From Nocardiopsis coralli (lineage in GTDB: Bacteria; Actinomycetota; Actinomycetes; Streptosporangiales; Streptosporangiaceae), in the NCBI RefSeq assembly GCF_014892575.1, contig NZ_JADBGI010000031.1, positions 1 to 64,000 on the forward strand: 64,000 bases of DNA, written 5' to 3'. This document shows positions 44,245 through 53,113 of the stretch, piece after piece. A program made the translations under genes and the position numbers. The stretch's first letter is position 1; each line of letters opens with the position of its first letter. The notes under the pieces were generated by a model that saw nothing but the letters and a program-made list of their open reading frames with translations, did not search any database and was not told the DNA's origin.

Positions 44245-45684
44245 ATGTCCGACACCCGCCCCCGCTACCTCATCGCGATCGACAACGGCTCGCAGTCCTC
44301 CAAGGTCACCGTCTTCGACCAGCACGGCACCGCCGTCAGCGAGGGTGTCCAGGAGCTCCGTCCCTGCCACACGCCCCGTCCGGGGGTGGTGGAGCATCCG
44401 GACGACGACCTGTGGACCTCCATCGGCGAGGCCGCCCGCCGTGCCATGGCCGGCTTCACGGGGGACCCGGCCGACATCGCCGGCGTCGGGCTGTGCACGA
44501 TCCGCTTCTGCCGGGCGGTGCTCAAGGGGGACGGGAGCCTCGCGCAGCCGGTGATGAGCTGGATGGACGAGCGGGTGTCGCGCCCGTACGAGCACACCGA
44601 CCCGGCTGCGGCCAAGGTGACCGCGTCCTCCGGCTACATCACCCATCGGATGACGGGGCACTTCCGGGACACCGCCGCGAACTACGCGGGGCTGTGGCCG
44701 CTGGACCCCGACACCTGGCGGTGGAGCGAGGACGAGTCGGTGCTGAAGTCCTTCGGTGCTCCGCGGGAGATGCTGATGGAGCTCGTCCTGCCGGGGGAGG
44801 TGCTCGGCGAGGTGACCCGGGAGGCGGCGGAGCACACCGGTATCCCGGCGGGGTTGCCGGTCGTGGCCACCGCCAACGACAAGGCGGTCGAGGCGCTGGG
44901 GTGCGGACTGCGCAGCCCTGACACGCTCCTGGTGTCGCTGGGCACCTACGTGGCGGGGATGACGACGGGCGACTGCTATATCCCTGATGGGGACGGGTTC
45001 TGGAGCAACTACGCCTCGGTCCCGCACGCGTACCTGTACGAGAGCGACGGGGTGCGCCGCGGGATGTGGACCGTGAGCTGGTACCGGGACCTGCTCGGGG
45101 AGGAGGCGGTCGCCCAGGCGCGGGCCGAGGGGGTGTCGGCCGAGGAGTACCTGAACGCCGGGGCCGCTGCGGTGCCGCCCGGGAGCGATGGGCTGATCAC
45201 GGTGCTGGACTGGTTGGCGCCGACCGATGCGCCCTTCCGCAAGGGCAGCATCATCGGCTTCGACGGGCGCCAGGGCAAGCACCACATCCACCGGTCGATC
45301 CTGGAGGCGTTGGCGCTGACCGTGCACGAGGCGGCCGAGCGCATGGGGGCGGCGTTGGGCACCGAGTTCCGGGAGGTGGTCGTGTCGGGTGGCGGGTCCA
45401 ACTCTGACCTGGTGCTGCAGATCTTCGCGGACGTGTTCGGGGTGCCCGCGCAGCGCTCGGCCGTCGCCGGCGCGGCCGGATTGGGTGCTGCTGTGTGTGC
45501 CGCTGTCGGTACGGGGGTGTACCCGGACCACGACCGGGCGGTCGAGGCGATGGTGCGGGGCGGGGAGGTGTTCGCGCCCGACGCGGAGAACCACGACCTG
45601 TACCGGCGGCTCGGTGCGATCCACCGCGAGGTGCGGGCGCACACGGATCCGGTGTTCCGGCGCACGCACGAGATCTTCGGCTGA
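44245..45684 (+). CDS. FGGY-family carbohydrate kinase (YgcE-like)
   Basis: A 479-residue sugar or polyol kinase of the FGGY group. The N-terminal phosphate motif is AIDNGSQSSKVTVFD, the substrate helix region is PVMSWMDERVSRPY, the hinge is ATANDKAVEALGCG, and the adenosine motif is VVVSGGGSNSDLVLQIFADV. The order and length suit YgcE, whose substrate is unknown. It is the last gene of the operon, so the pathway probably ends in a phosphorylated sugar or triose that also serves as the GlpP signal; this is inference. Confidence 0.9.
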   Translation: MSDTRPRYLIAIDNGSQSSKVTVFDQHGTAVSEGVQELRPCHTPRPGVVEHPDDDLWTSIGEAARRAMAGFTGDPADIAGVGLCTIRFCRAVLKGDGSLAQPVMSWMDERVSRPYEHTDPAAAKVTASSGYITHRMTGHFRDTAANYAGLWPLDPDTWRWSEDESVLKSFGAPREMLMELVLPGEVLGEVTREAAEHTGIPAGLPVVATANDKAVEALGCGLRSPDTLLVSLGTYVAGMTTGDCYIPDGDGFWSNYASVPHAYLYESDGVRRGMWTVSWYRDLLGEEAVAQARAEGVSAEEYLNAGAAAVPPGSDGLITVLDWLAPTDAPFRKGSIIGFDGRQGKHHIHRSILEALALTVHEAAERMGAALGTEFREVVVSGGGSNSDLVLQIFADVFGVPAQRSAVAGAAGLGAAVCAAVGTGVYPDHDRAVEAMVRGGEVFAPDAENHDLYRRLGAIHREVRAHTDPVFRRTHEIFG

Positions 45685-45814
45685 GCGGTTCCCCGTCTGC
45701 TCAGCACCGACCCCCACGTCGGGAACCCCTGGTGGAGAGGGATGCGATCAAGCATCAACCTCCGTCGGGGGTCTGGCGCTCACCCTGTGCACCCGCCCGA
45801 TCCGGGCCATTCTC

Positions 45815-45864
45815 TTGCAACCTGCCTGCAACGATCGTGTCACTAACGTGACGGGCGTCACTAA
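45815..45864. promoter_or_regulatory. inverted repeats before the alcohol dehydrogenase gene
   Basis: TTGCA and TGCAA arms at 45815-45831, then GTCAC-TAAC-GTGAC at 45839-45852 and a direct GTCACTAA copy at 45857. These are probable regulator sites for the dehydrogenase operon. Confidence 0.5.
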
Positions 45865-45941
45865 GAAAAGGCGTGCGACCGTCGGCTGTCGGGTGAACGC
45901 TCCCGGCGGCACGGACCCCGCCCCGACCCTCAGGGAGCGCC

Positions 45942-46958
45942 GTGAAAACAGCCGTTGTCAAGGACTTCACCCAACCCTTGTCCGTCGAAGACCTGGATGC
46001 CCCCGACCCGGGTCCGGACCAGGTACTCGTCCAGGTGGAGGCCTCCGGCCTCTGCCACACGGACATCCACGCCGCCCGCGGCGACTGGCCGATCAAGCCC
46101 TCTCCGCCGTTCATACCCGGCCACGAGGGCGTCGGCATCGTCCGCAAGGCCGGCGAACAGGTCCGCCATGTGCGAGTCGGCGACCGCGTCGCCATCGCCT
46201 GGCTCGCCCAGGCTTGCGGGCGTTGCGACCACTGCGTCACCGGACACGAGACTCTGTGCGAGGAGCAGCTCAACAGCGGCTACTCCGTCGACGGTGCCTA
46301 CGCCGAATACGCGGTGGCGTACGGCGACTACGTCGTGCGGGTCCCCGAGGGCATCGACCCGCTCGATGCCGCACCGCTCTCTTGCGCCGGTGTGACGACC
46401 TACAAGGCGCTCAAGGTATCCGGCGCTCGCCCGGACACGCGTGTACTCATCTCGGGTATCGGCGGGCTGGGTCACCTCGCTCTGCAGTACGCCAAGGTGT
46501 TCGGCGCCGAGACCATCGCGGTGGACGTCACCGACGCGAAGCTCGAACTCGCCCGGGAGTTGGGCGCCGACCACGTCATCGACGCGCGCACCGCCGATGT
46601 GCCGAGCGAGGTGCACCGCCTCGGAGGAGCTGACGCGGCCATCGGTGTCGCTGTGAGCAACGCGGCGTTGCGTGCCGCTTACGGGTCCCTGCGCCGCGGC
46701 GGTGCCTTGGTTCTCGTGGCCCTGCCCGAGGACGGCGCGCTCGAACTTCCCGTGTTCGAGCACGTCCTGGGCGGCAAGAAGGTCATCGGCTCGATCGTCG
46801 GCACGCGAGAGGACCTTGCCGAGGTGTTCCGCCTGCACCAGCGCGGCCTCACCCGCGTCATCCGCGAAGCGCGCCGGCTGGACGACGTCAACGACTGCTT
46901 CGAGGAGGTGCTCGCCGGGTCGGTCTCCGCGCGGCTGGTGTTCGACTTGCGGAGCTGA
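45942..46958 (+). CDS. adhP: zinc-dependent alcohol dehydrogenase (AdhP type)
   Basis: A 338-residue NAD-dependent medium-chain dehydrogenase. Catalytic zinc ligands are Cys38, His61-Glu62 and Cys148. The structural zinc site is C92, C95, C98 and C106 (CGRCDHCVTGHETLC). The dinucleotide motif is ISGIGGLGHLALQYAKV. The length and the lack of an extra loop fit bacterial ethanol-type AdhP. A GTG start follows GGGAG. It is followed after 29 bases by a GAF-type regulator, an arrangement seen with ethanol and aldehyde metabolism genes in actinomycetes. Confidence 0.92.
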   Translation: MKTAVVKDFTQPLSVEDLDAPDPGPDQVLVQVEASGLCHTDIHAARGDWPIKPSPPFIPGHEGVGIVRKAGEQVRHVRVGDRVAIAWLAQACGRCDHCVTGHETLCEEQLNSGYSVDGAYAEYAVAYGDYVVRVPEGIDPLDAAPLSCAGVTTYKALKVSGARPDTRVLISGIGGLGHLALQYAKVFGAETIAVDVTDAKLELARELGADHVIDARTADVPSEVHRLGGADAAIGVAVSNAALRAAYGSLRRGGALVLVALPEDGALELPVFEHVLGGKKVIGSIVGTREDLAEVFRLHQRGLTRVIREARRLDDVNDCFEEVLAGSVSARLVFDLRS

Positions 46959-46987
46959 ACCATCACGCGGGCCGGAGGGAGACGCGT

Positions 46988-48274
46988 ATGCCCGGACACA
47001 CGGCAGGACCCGTCCGACGGCCGGGGCCGGACCCCGTGACCGAGCGCCGCGCCGTCGCTGCCGCTCACGACCGGTTCCTGTCCTCCGGGTGGTCGCCCTC
47101 CCGCCTGCGCCCTCTGGTGCGCGAGTCCTGGGAGCGATCGGTCAGCAGCGGGGTCGACCCCGATGGGGTACGGCCCCGCGTCGATCTCGGCTCGAGCGAC
47201 CTGGGCGCCCTGCGCGAGGCCCACCCGCTCGCTCCCCTCCTGCCCCTCTTCCGCCGACTGCTGTTGGAATCCGCGCCGGACAGCGGTCACATCGCCGCGC
47301 TCGGCGACTCGGGAGGCCGGCTGCTCTGGGTGGACGGCGATCGTACACTGCGTTCTCGGGCCGAAGGGATGCACTTCGTCGAGGGCGCGGACTGGCGGGA
47401 GCAGGCCGCGGGCACCAACGCCCCCGGTCTGGCCCTCGCCCTGGACCAAAAGGTGCAGATCTTCGCCACCGAGCACTTCGGGCGCAACGTCCAACCGTGG
47501 AGCTGTTCGGCAGCACCGGTGCACGACCCTGACACCGGCGCGCTACTCGGCGTACTCGACCTCACCGGCGACGACTCCGCCGCCTCGCCCCACGCACTGG
47601 CTCTCGTCCAAGCCACTGCGACCGCCGCGGAGAGCGAACTGCGGCTCCTCCGCCTGCGCGGCGCGGCCCCAGGGCCCGCCCAGCTACCCGACGACCTCAT
47701 GGGGTCCCGGGCAGTGCTGCACGTCCTGGCCCGCGACAAGGCTGCACTGCAGGTAGACGGCAGAACCGTGGAACTGAGCACCCGCCACTCCGAGCTCCTC
47801 CTTCTGCTCGCCCGGCACCCCCACGGCCTCACCGGCGACGCCTTCACCGCTCTGCTGCGCGAACACGACGCCTCCCCCGTCACCATCCGCGCCGAGATGT
47901 CCCGCCTGCGCCGCCTGCTCGGCGACCAATTCCTCGCTTCCCGGCCCTATCGGTTGAACGTCCCGGTCTCCACCGACGCCGATGAAGTCCACCGCCTCCT
48001 CGCCCGCGGGGAGCACAACGCCGCCTTCCGGGCGTACCCGGGCCCGGTCCTGCCCCGTTCCGTGGCGCCGGGAGTCACGGACGTCCGGGACGAGCTCACA
48101 GCCGAGCTCCGCTCCGTGCTCGCCTCGGCCGCCGCCGACGACGCACTCACGAGCTGGGCCGGCCGCCCGGACGGACGCGAAGACCCACGCGTCCTGCGAG
48201 CAGCGCTGAGCACACTTCCGCAACGCTCTCCACGCGCCACGATCCTCCGCGCCCACCTCGACAGACTGGCCTGA
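46988..48274 (+). CDS. GAF-domain transcriptional regulator with C-terminal winged helix
   Basis: A 428-residue regulator. Residues 30-210 resemble the N-terminus of AcoR-type sensors (VRESWERSVSSGVDPDG.. and EGADWREQAAGTNAPGLAL, NVQPWSCSAAPVHDPDTGALLGVLDLTG), so the ligand is probably a small alcohol or aldehyde. There is no AAA+ domain; instead the C-terminal part has an OmpR-like winged helix (LSTRHSELLLLLARHPHGLTGDAF.. VTIRAEMSRLRRLLG). It probably controls the adjacent dehydrogenase gene. Confidence 0.82.
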   Translation: MPGHTAGPVRRPGPDPVTERRAVAAAHDRFLSSGWSPSRLRPLVRESWERSVSSGVDPDGVRPRVDLGSSDLGALREAHPLAPLLPLFRRLLLESAPDSGHIAALGDSGGRLLWVDGDRTLRSRAEGMHFVEGADWREQAAGTNAPGLALALDQKVQIFATEHFGRNVQPWSCSAAPVHDPDTGALLGVLDLTGDDSAASPHALALVQATATAAESELRLLRLRGAAPGPAQLPDDLMGSRAVLHVLARDKAALQVDGRTVELSTRHSELLLLLARHPHGLTGDAFTALLREHDASPVTIRAEMSRLRRLLGDQFLASRPYRLNVPVSTDADEVHRLLARGEHNAAFRAYPGPVLPRSVAPGVTDVRDELTAELRSVLASAAADDALTSWAGRPDGREDPRVLRAALSTLPQRSPRATILRAHLDRLA

Positions 48275-48310
48275 ATCGACGCTCAGGAGGAACGGTCAGG
48301 CGTCGGCCCG

Positions 48311-48332
48311 ACCCCGGTAGCAGTCCCGGGGT
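48311..48332 (+). terminator. hairpin terminator
   Basis: ACCCCGG and CCGGGGT, a 7-bp stem with an 8-base loop, 37 bases after the regulator stop and before the convergent dehydratase gene. Confidence 0.6.
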
Positions 48333-48415
48333 TCGTGGTGTTCCCCGGGCGGGCGGGGATATCCGCGTGCGCGGGGAGCGACGAGGGTTCTCCTGCTCCT
48401 ACTGGTCTCTTACTC

Positions 48416-49543
48416 CTACGCCTGCCCGAAGCTGATGGACTCCGTCGTCCACGCGCGGGCTTGCTCCGACATCGTCACCCCGAGCCCCGGACGGTCGGGC
48501 ACCAGCATCCGCCCGTCCTTCGTCTCCAACCGCTCGTTGAACAGCGGGTCCAGCCAGTCGAAGTGCTCCACCCACGTCTCCCGCGGGTAGCAGGCCGCCA
48601 GGTGCAGGTGGATCTCCATCGCGAAGTGCGGCGCCAGATCCAGACCACGCTGATCAGCAAGGGTCATCAACCGCAGGAACTGCGTAATACCCCCGACCCG
48701 CGGCGCGTCCGGCTGAATGATGTCGCACGCGGCACCGTCGATCAGCCGCTCGTGCTCAGCAACGGACGCCAGCATCTCGCCCGTCGCAATGGGGGTGTCC
48801 AGGGTGCGCGTCAGCCGCGCATGACCCTCGACGTCATAGGCGTCCAACGGCTCCTCGATCCACGTCAGATCGAACTCCTCCAACCGCCGACCCATACGCA
48901 GCGCCGTCGTGCGGTCCCACTGCTGGTTCGCGTCCACCATCAGCGGAACATCGTCACCGATGTGCTCCCGAACCCCACGCACCCGCCGCAGGTCCTCGGC
49001 GTTGTCCGGCAGCCCCACCTTGATCTTGACCGCCCCGATCCCCTCGTCGAGAGACCGGGTCGCCCGCTCCTTCACCTCGTCCAGCGACGCGTTCAAGAAC
49101 CCGCCCGACGTGTTGTACGTACGCACCGAATCCCGGTGCGCCCCGAGCAGCTTCGCGAGCGGCAACCCGGCACGCTTGGCCTTCAGGTCGTACAGCGCCA
49201 CGTCGAACGCCGCCAGCGCCTGCGTCGCCAGACCCGAACGCCCCACGGACGCCCCCGCCCACTGCAGCTTGGTGATCAACCGTCCGATGTCGTTCGGGTC
49301 CTCACCGATCAGCCCCTCGGCGACCTCGGCGGCGTGCGCGTACTGCGCGGGCCCGCCGGCCCGCTTCGAGTAACTGAAACCCAGTCCGTGCTGGTCCTGC
49401 TCGGTGGAAATCTCGGCGAACAGGAACACGACCTCGGTCATCGGCTTCTGCCGTCCGGTGAAGACCTTCGCGTCGGAGATCGCGTTCCGCAGCGGCAGTG
49501 TGACCGAGGACAGCGAGACCCGACGGATCGAGTCAGCAGGCAT
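48416..49543 (-). CDS. L-talarate/galactarate dehydratase (enolase superfamily)
   Basis: A 375-residue acid sugar dehydratase. It follows Salmonella TalrD/GalrD closely: SDAKVFTGRQKP, KLQWAGASVGRSG, PLAKLLGAHRDSV, YNTSGGF. The catalytic set is K173 and K175 (IKV), D204, E230 and E256 as Mg ligands, and H306 in LAPHFAMEIHLHL. These are 22 residues before the reported TalrD residues at every site, so the chemistry should be the same: loss of water from talarate or galactarate to give 5-keto-4-deoxyglucarate. AAGGAG precedes the ATG. It is the last gene after the tripartite transporter genes. Confidence 0.92.
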   Translation of the reverse strand: MPADSIRRVSLSSVTLPLRNAISDAKVFTGRQKPMTEVVFLFAEISTEQDQHGLGFSYSKRAGGPAQYAHAAEVAEGLIGEDPNDIGRLITKLQWAGASVGRSGLATQALAAFDVALYDLKAKRAGLPLAKLLGAHRDSVRTYNTSGGFLNASLDEVKERATRSLDEGIGAVKIKVGLPDNAEDLRRVRGVREHIGDDVPLMVDANQQWDRTTALRMGRRLEEFDLTWIEEPLDAYDVEGHARLTRTLDTPIATGEMLASVAEHERLIDGAACDIIQPDAPRVGGITQFLRLMTLADQRGLDLAPHFAMEIHLHLAACYPRETWVEHFDWLDPLFNERLETKDGRMLVPDRPGLGVTMSEQARAWTTESISFGQA

Positions 49544-49632
49544 GGGGGCTCCTTCGTCTTCATCAGTGGTCAGGAAGGTAAGGGTGGGGTCTGGGGAAGG
49601 GGCTCCGAGCCGGACGGCCCGGAGCCCTGTGG

Positions 49633-51306
49633 TCAGGTCCGGTCGGAGCCGCCGGGGGAGGAGGGACCATCACCGGAACCCGAACCGGTCCTGGCGTCGA
49701 CCGCGTGGTCCGGGCCGTCGCTGTCGCCGCCGTTGGCGTTGCCCGCGCCGCGATCCGCGCCGTCCGAGCCGTCGTCGCCCTTGGCAGAGACCCCGGTCGG
49801 CACGCCCCCGATCAGGTCGGGCCGCCGCGACTTCACCAGCTTCACCACGATCGGCACCAGCACGACCAGCAGGAACACACCCAGCAGCGTCATCGCGATG
49901 GGGTGCCCGGTCACCCGGGTGACATCGCCGTCGAACATCAGCAGCGAGCGGCGGAAGTTGTCCTCCAGCAGCGATCCGAGCACGAACGCCAGCACCAGCG
50001 GCGCCGGGTCGAACCCGTACTTCTTCATCAGGTAACCGAGCACGCCGAAGACGATCACCACCATCACCTCGAAGATGCGGTTGCTGATGGTGAAGGCACC
50101 GATGCACACGATCAGCACGATGATCGGCGACAGGATCGCCGTGCGCACGTACAGGATGCGCACGAACAGCCCGATCAGCGGGATCGCCAGGATCAGCAGC
50201 ACCATGTTTCCGAGGTACATCGAGTTGATGACGCCCCACACCAGGTCCGGGTCGGTCGTCATCAACTGCGGCCCGGGGGTGATGCCCTGGATCAGCAGCG
50301 CGCTGAACATGACCGCCATGGTCGCGTTCGCGGGGATACCGAGCGTCAGCAGAGGAACGAACGAGGACGTGGCCGCGGCACTGTTCGCCGTCTCCGGCCC
50401 GGCCACACCCTGGATCGCGCCCCTGCCGAACGGCGTCTTCGTCTTCCCCTTGCCGAGGCGCTTCTCGATGCCGTACGAGGCCATCGCGGAAACCGTGGCA
50501 CCGCCGCCGGGCAGCAGCCCCAGCAGGAACCCGAGCACACCCCCGCGGCCGATCGACCCGGCCGACTCCTGCATGGTGGATTTGGACGGCAGCACCCGGT
50601 CGGTGGCCACGGGCATGCTCGTGGCGTTGCGGCGGCGCTCCAGGTTGTGCAGGATCTCCGCCAGCCCGAACACACCCATCGCGATCGGCACGAACTGCAG
50701 CCCGTCGGTGAGCTCCAGGTTCCCTGCCGTGTACCGCAGCTCGCCGGTGAACGCGTCGCGCCCGATCGTGGCCAGCAGCAGACCGACCGCCGCAGCGGCC
50801 AGCGCCTTGAGCTTGGAACCGTTGCCGATGGTGGCGACCAGCATGATGCCGAGCAGCGTCAGGGCGGTGTACTCGGGCGGGCCGAACTCCAGCGCAAAAC
50901 CGGCGATGGCCTGGGCGACCAGGGTCAACACGACGATCGAGACCGTGCCCCCGACGAAGGAGGAGACGGCACCCACGCCGAGTGCCTTGCCGGCCTGGCC
51001 CTTCTGCGCGAGGGGATACCCCTCCAACGCGGTCACCGCCGAGGACGTCTCGCCGGGCAGCTTCAGCAGAACAGCGGTGACGGTGCTCCCGTAACTCCCG
51101 CCGTAGAAGATGCCGGCGAGCATGATGATCGAGGGGATCGGATCCATGCTGTAGGTCAGCGGCAGCAGGATCGCGATGGTGGCGGCGGGCCCGAGGCCGG
51201 GCAGGACGCCGATGGCCATGCCGGCGATCACGCCGATCAGGCAGAAGACCAGGTTCTCGGGCTCGAGGAGGACTTCGAACCCCTGGATCACGGGCGTGAA
51301 ATCCAT
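49633..51306 (-). CDS. tripartite tricarboxylate transporter large permease (TctA family)
   Basis: A 557-residue membrane protein with about 12 helices. Family segments are GVLPGLGPAATIAILLPLTY, MLAGIFYGGSYGSTVTAVLLKLPGE, GLLPGGGATVSAMASYGIEKRLGK and FGRGAIQGVAGPETANSAA. Together with TctB and TctC it takes up carboxylates by a proton or sodium gradient. The C-terminus is a Gly/Asp/Ser-rich tail. In this locus the cargo should be a hexarate such as glucarate, galactarate or talarate, from the enzymes beside it. Confidence 0.92.
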   Translation of the reverse strand: MDFTPVIQGFEVLLEPENLVFCLIGVIAGMAIGVLPGLGPAATIAILLPLTYSMDPIPSIIMLAGIFYGGSYGSTVTAVLLKLPGETSSAVTALEGYPLAQKGQAGKALGVGAVSSFVGGTVSIVVLTLVAQAIAGFALEFGPPEYTALTLLGIMLVATIGNGSKLKALAAAAVGLLLATIGRDAFTGELRYTAGNLELTDGLQFVPIAMGVFGLAEILHNLERRRNATSMPVATDRVLPSKSTMQESAGSIGRGGVLGFLLGLLPGGGATVSAMASYGIEKRLGKGKTKTPFGRGAIQGVAGPETANSAAATSSFVPLLTLGIPANATMAVMFSALLIQGITPGPQLMTTDPDLVWGVINSMYLGNMVLLILAIPLIGLFVRILYVRTAILSPIIVLIVCIGAFTISNRIFEVMVVIVFGVLGYLMKKYGFDPAPLVLAFVLGSLLEDNFRRSLLMFDGDVTRVTGHPIAMTLLGVFLLVVLVPIVVKLVKSRRPDLIGGVPTGVSAKGDDGSDGADRGAGNANGGDSDGPDHAVDARTGSGSGDGPSSPGGSDRT

Positions 51307-51334
51307 GGTGGAACGCCTTTCAGGGGGATGAGGG

Positions 51335-51925
51335 TCAGAAGAGGCGGGGGATCGGGACGGCGAGCCCGTACACGAAGGTCAGGTAGAACACCGCGACCGC
51401 GATCACCGAGATCGGCACCGACAGGCGCAGCTTCTCCTGCCCCAACACGCTCATCCAGAAGACCAGCAGGGCGACGGAGGGGAGCTCGAAGCCGACGTAG
51501 GGGAAGAGCTGCACGGCCACGGCCAGCGCGACGACGGCGACCGCAACGGCGACCGCGTCCTTCGTGATCGGTTCGGCGTCGGTGAAAGTGGCCGCACGGG
51601 CCGCGATGAGCAGGCCGATCACGATCAGGATCATCGACACGATGCCGGGCCACGTGCCGGCGCCGGGCTGGGAGAGCGAGCCTAGGCCGAGGTCCAGGGC
51701 GACGGCGAGGGTGCCGACCCCGGTGAGGGCGACGACGGCGCCGCAGACGAGGTTGGTGGTGCGGCCGGCGCGGGGGGTGTCGTCCGCGCTCTCTTCCGGG
51801 CCGTGGTCCGCGGCTGGGTCCGTGGGCTGGCCCGTGGAGTGGCCTGTGGCCTGGTCCGGGGCGGTCCCGGCGCCGGATGCCTCGGCAGCCCCGCCGCCGT
51901 TGCCGTCCTGGGCGGTGTCCGTCAT
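51335..51925 (-). CDS. tripartite tricarboxylate transporter small permease (TctB family)
   Basis: A 196-residue membrane subunit. An acidic, Thr/Ser-rich N-terminus of about 55 residues leads to four helices (TNLVCGAVVALTGVGTLAVA, WPGIVSMILIVIGLLIAARA, AVAVAVVALAVAVQLFPYVG, SVALLVFWMSVLGQ). It overlaps the stop of the binding protein gene by ATGA. It is needed for TctA assembly or function in characterised systems. Confidence 0.85.
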   Translation of the reverse strand: MTDTAQDGNGGGAAEASGAGTAPDQATGHSTGQPTDPAADHGPEESADDTPRAGRTTNLVCGAVVALTGVGTLAVALDLGLGSLSQPGAGTWPGIVSMILIVIGLLIAARAATFTDAEPITKDAVAVAVAVVALAVAVQLFPYVGFELPSVALLVFWMSVLGQEKLRLSVPISVIAVAVFYLTFVYGLAVPIPRLF

Positions 51926-52929
51926 GCGTCCTCACCTCCGAGGTCGAGGCCGTTCTCCTCGATGCGCTGCGCGTACTCGTCGGCCATCCCGGTCCACTGC
52001 TCCTCGACCTCCTCACCGGAGATCTCCTCGGGCGTCAGGTAGTTCTCGTCGTTGAACCCCTGGTAGTCCTCGGTGGCGGCGATCTCCTCGAAGCCCTCGC
52101 GCAGGGTGTCCTTGACGTCCTCCGGAGCGTCCGCGGGCATCGCGACGGCGCGGTACTGCGCGACCGGGATGTCGTAACCCTCCTCCACGGCGGTGGGCAC
52201 GTCCTCCAGGTGCTCGTTGCGCTCGTCGGAGAAGATCACCAGAGGCGTGGCCGTGCCCGCCTCGATCTGCGGCATCGCCTCGCCGACCTGGACGGTGGCC
52301 ACGTCCACCTGCCCGCCCATCACAGCGGTCAGCGCCGGGGCACCGCTGTCGAAGGGCACCTCGTTGCCCTCGATGCCGGCCTCCTCGAAGAGCAGCAGCT
52401 GCGCGAGCTGGCTCCCGGTGCCGATACCGGCGGTGCCGTAGGAGATGTCGCCGCTATCGGCCTCGACGTCCTCGACGCTCTCGTAACCGGTGTCGGCGTT
52501 GGCGACCATGATGTAGTCGTCGCGCGAGAGCCCCATGATCACGTCGAGGTCGTCCATGGAGACGGCCTCCTCCTCGGGCACGACCTGCGCGGTCGTGGTG
52601 ATGAGGGTGGAGTTGAGCAGCGTGAGCTCGTAACCGTCGGGGTTCTGGTTCGCGACCTGCTGCGTGGCGATCGCGCCGTTCGCGCCGGGCTGGTTCTCCA
52701 CCGGCATCGAGACACCGAACGCGTCCTGCGCCCCCTCGGCGAGGGCCCGCGCGATGAGGTCGGTGCTGCCGCCGGGCTCCTGGCCGACGGTCAGCGTGAT
52801 GGGTTCTGCGGGGTAGTCGCCGCCCCCGACCGCGCCGTCGGTGACCCCACCGCAGGCGACGAGACCCAGAGAGAGGCCGCCGGCGACAACGGCGGCGAGT
52901 GGACGGCGCGAACACGAGCACCAGGACAT
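51922..52929 (-). CDS. tripartite tricarboxylate transporter substrate-binding lipoprotein (TctC family)
   Basis: A 335-residue extracytoplasmic binding protein. The signal peptide ends in a lipobox (LGLVACGG). The mature part shows the Bug/TctC pattern: YPAEPITLTVGQEPGGSTDLIAR, VENQPGANGAIATQQVANQNPDGY, SYGTAGIGTGSQLAQ and the VATVQVGEAMPQIEAG region. The ATG at 52929 follows GAGGAGG. It is the first gene of the transporter operon, whose promoter mirrors that of the kdgD operon. Confidence 0.9.
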   Translation of the reverse strand: MSWCSCSRRPLAAVVAGGLSLGLVACGGVTDGAVGGGDYPAEPITLTVGQEPGGSTDLIARALAEGAQDAFGVSMPVENQPGANGAIATQQVANQNPDGYELTLLNSTLITTTAQVVPEEEAVSMDDLDVIMGLSRDDYIMVANADTGYESVEDVEADSGDISYGTAGIGTGSQLAQLLLFEEAGIEGNEVPFDSGAPALTAVMGGQVDVATVQVGEAMPQIEAGTATPLVIFSDERNEHLEDVPTAVEEGYDIPVAQYRAVAMPADAPEDVKDTLREGFEEIAATEDYQGFNDENYLTPEEISGEEVEEQWTGMADEYAQRIEENGLDLGGEDA

Positions 52930-53021
52930 GGGGGCCTCCTCGAGGGGCGGTGATGCGCGGGTGGCTGTTCCGGGGGAGTAGGGGCGTCGCTCCCGTTGTG
53001 GGCGGCGCCACACCGTTCTGG

Positions 53022-53090
53022 TTTCTCAGAGGTTAAGGAACAGTCGTGATGCCTGTCTAAGCCCGAAATCGTATAGCTTGATACCTTCCG
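53022..53090 (-). promoter_or_regulatory. transporter operon promoter with LysR site
   Basis: GTATAGCTTGATAC (53071-53084) is a GTAT-N6-ATAC site. Read on the minus strand it is followed by GGGCTTAGACAGGCATCACG, nearly identical to the plus-strand sequence before kdgD. TTAGAC is a likely -35 box. Confidence 0.75.
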
Positions 53091-53113
53091 TGCATTGCAG
53101 AAGGGGGCGTCGA

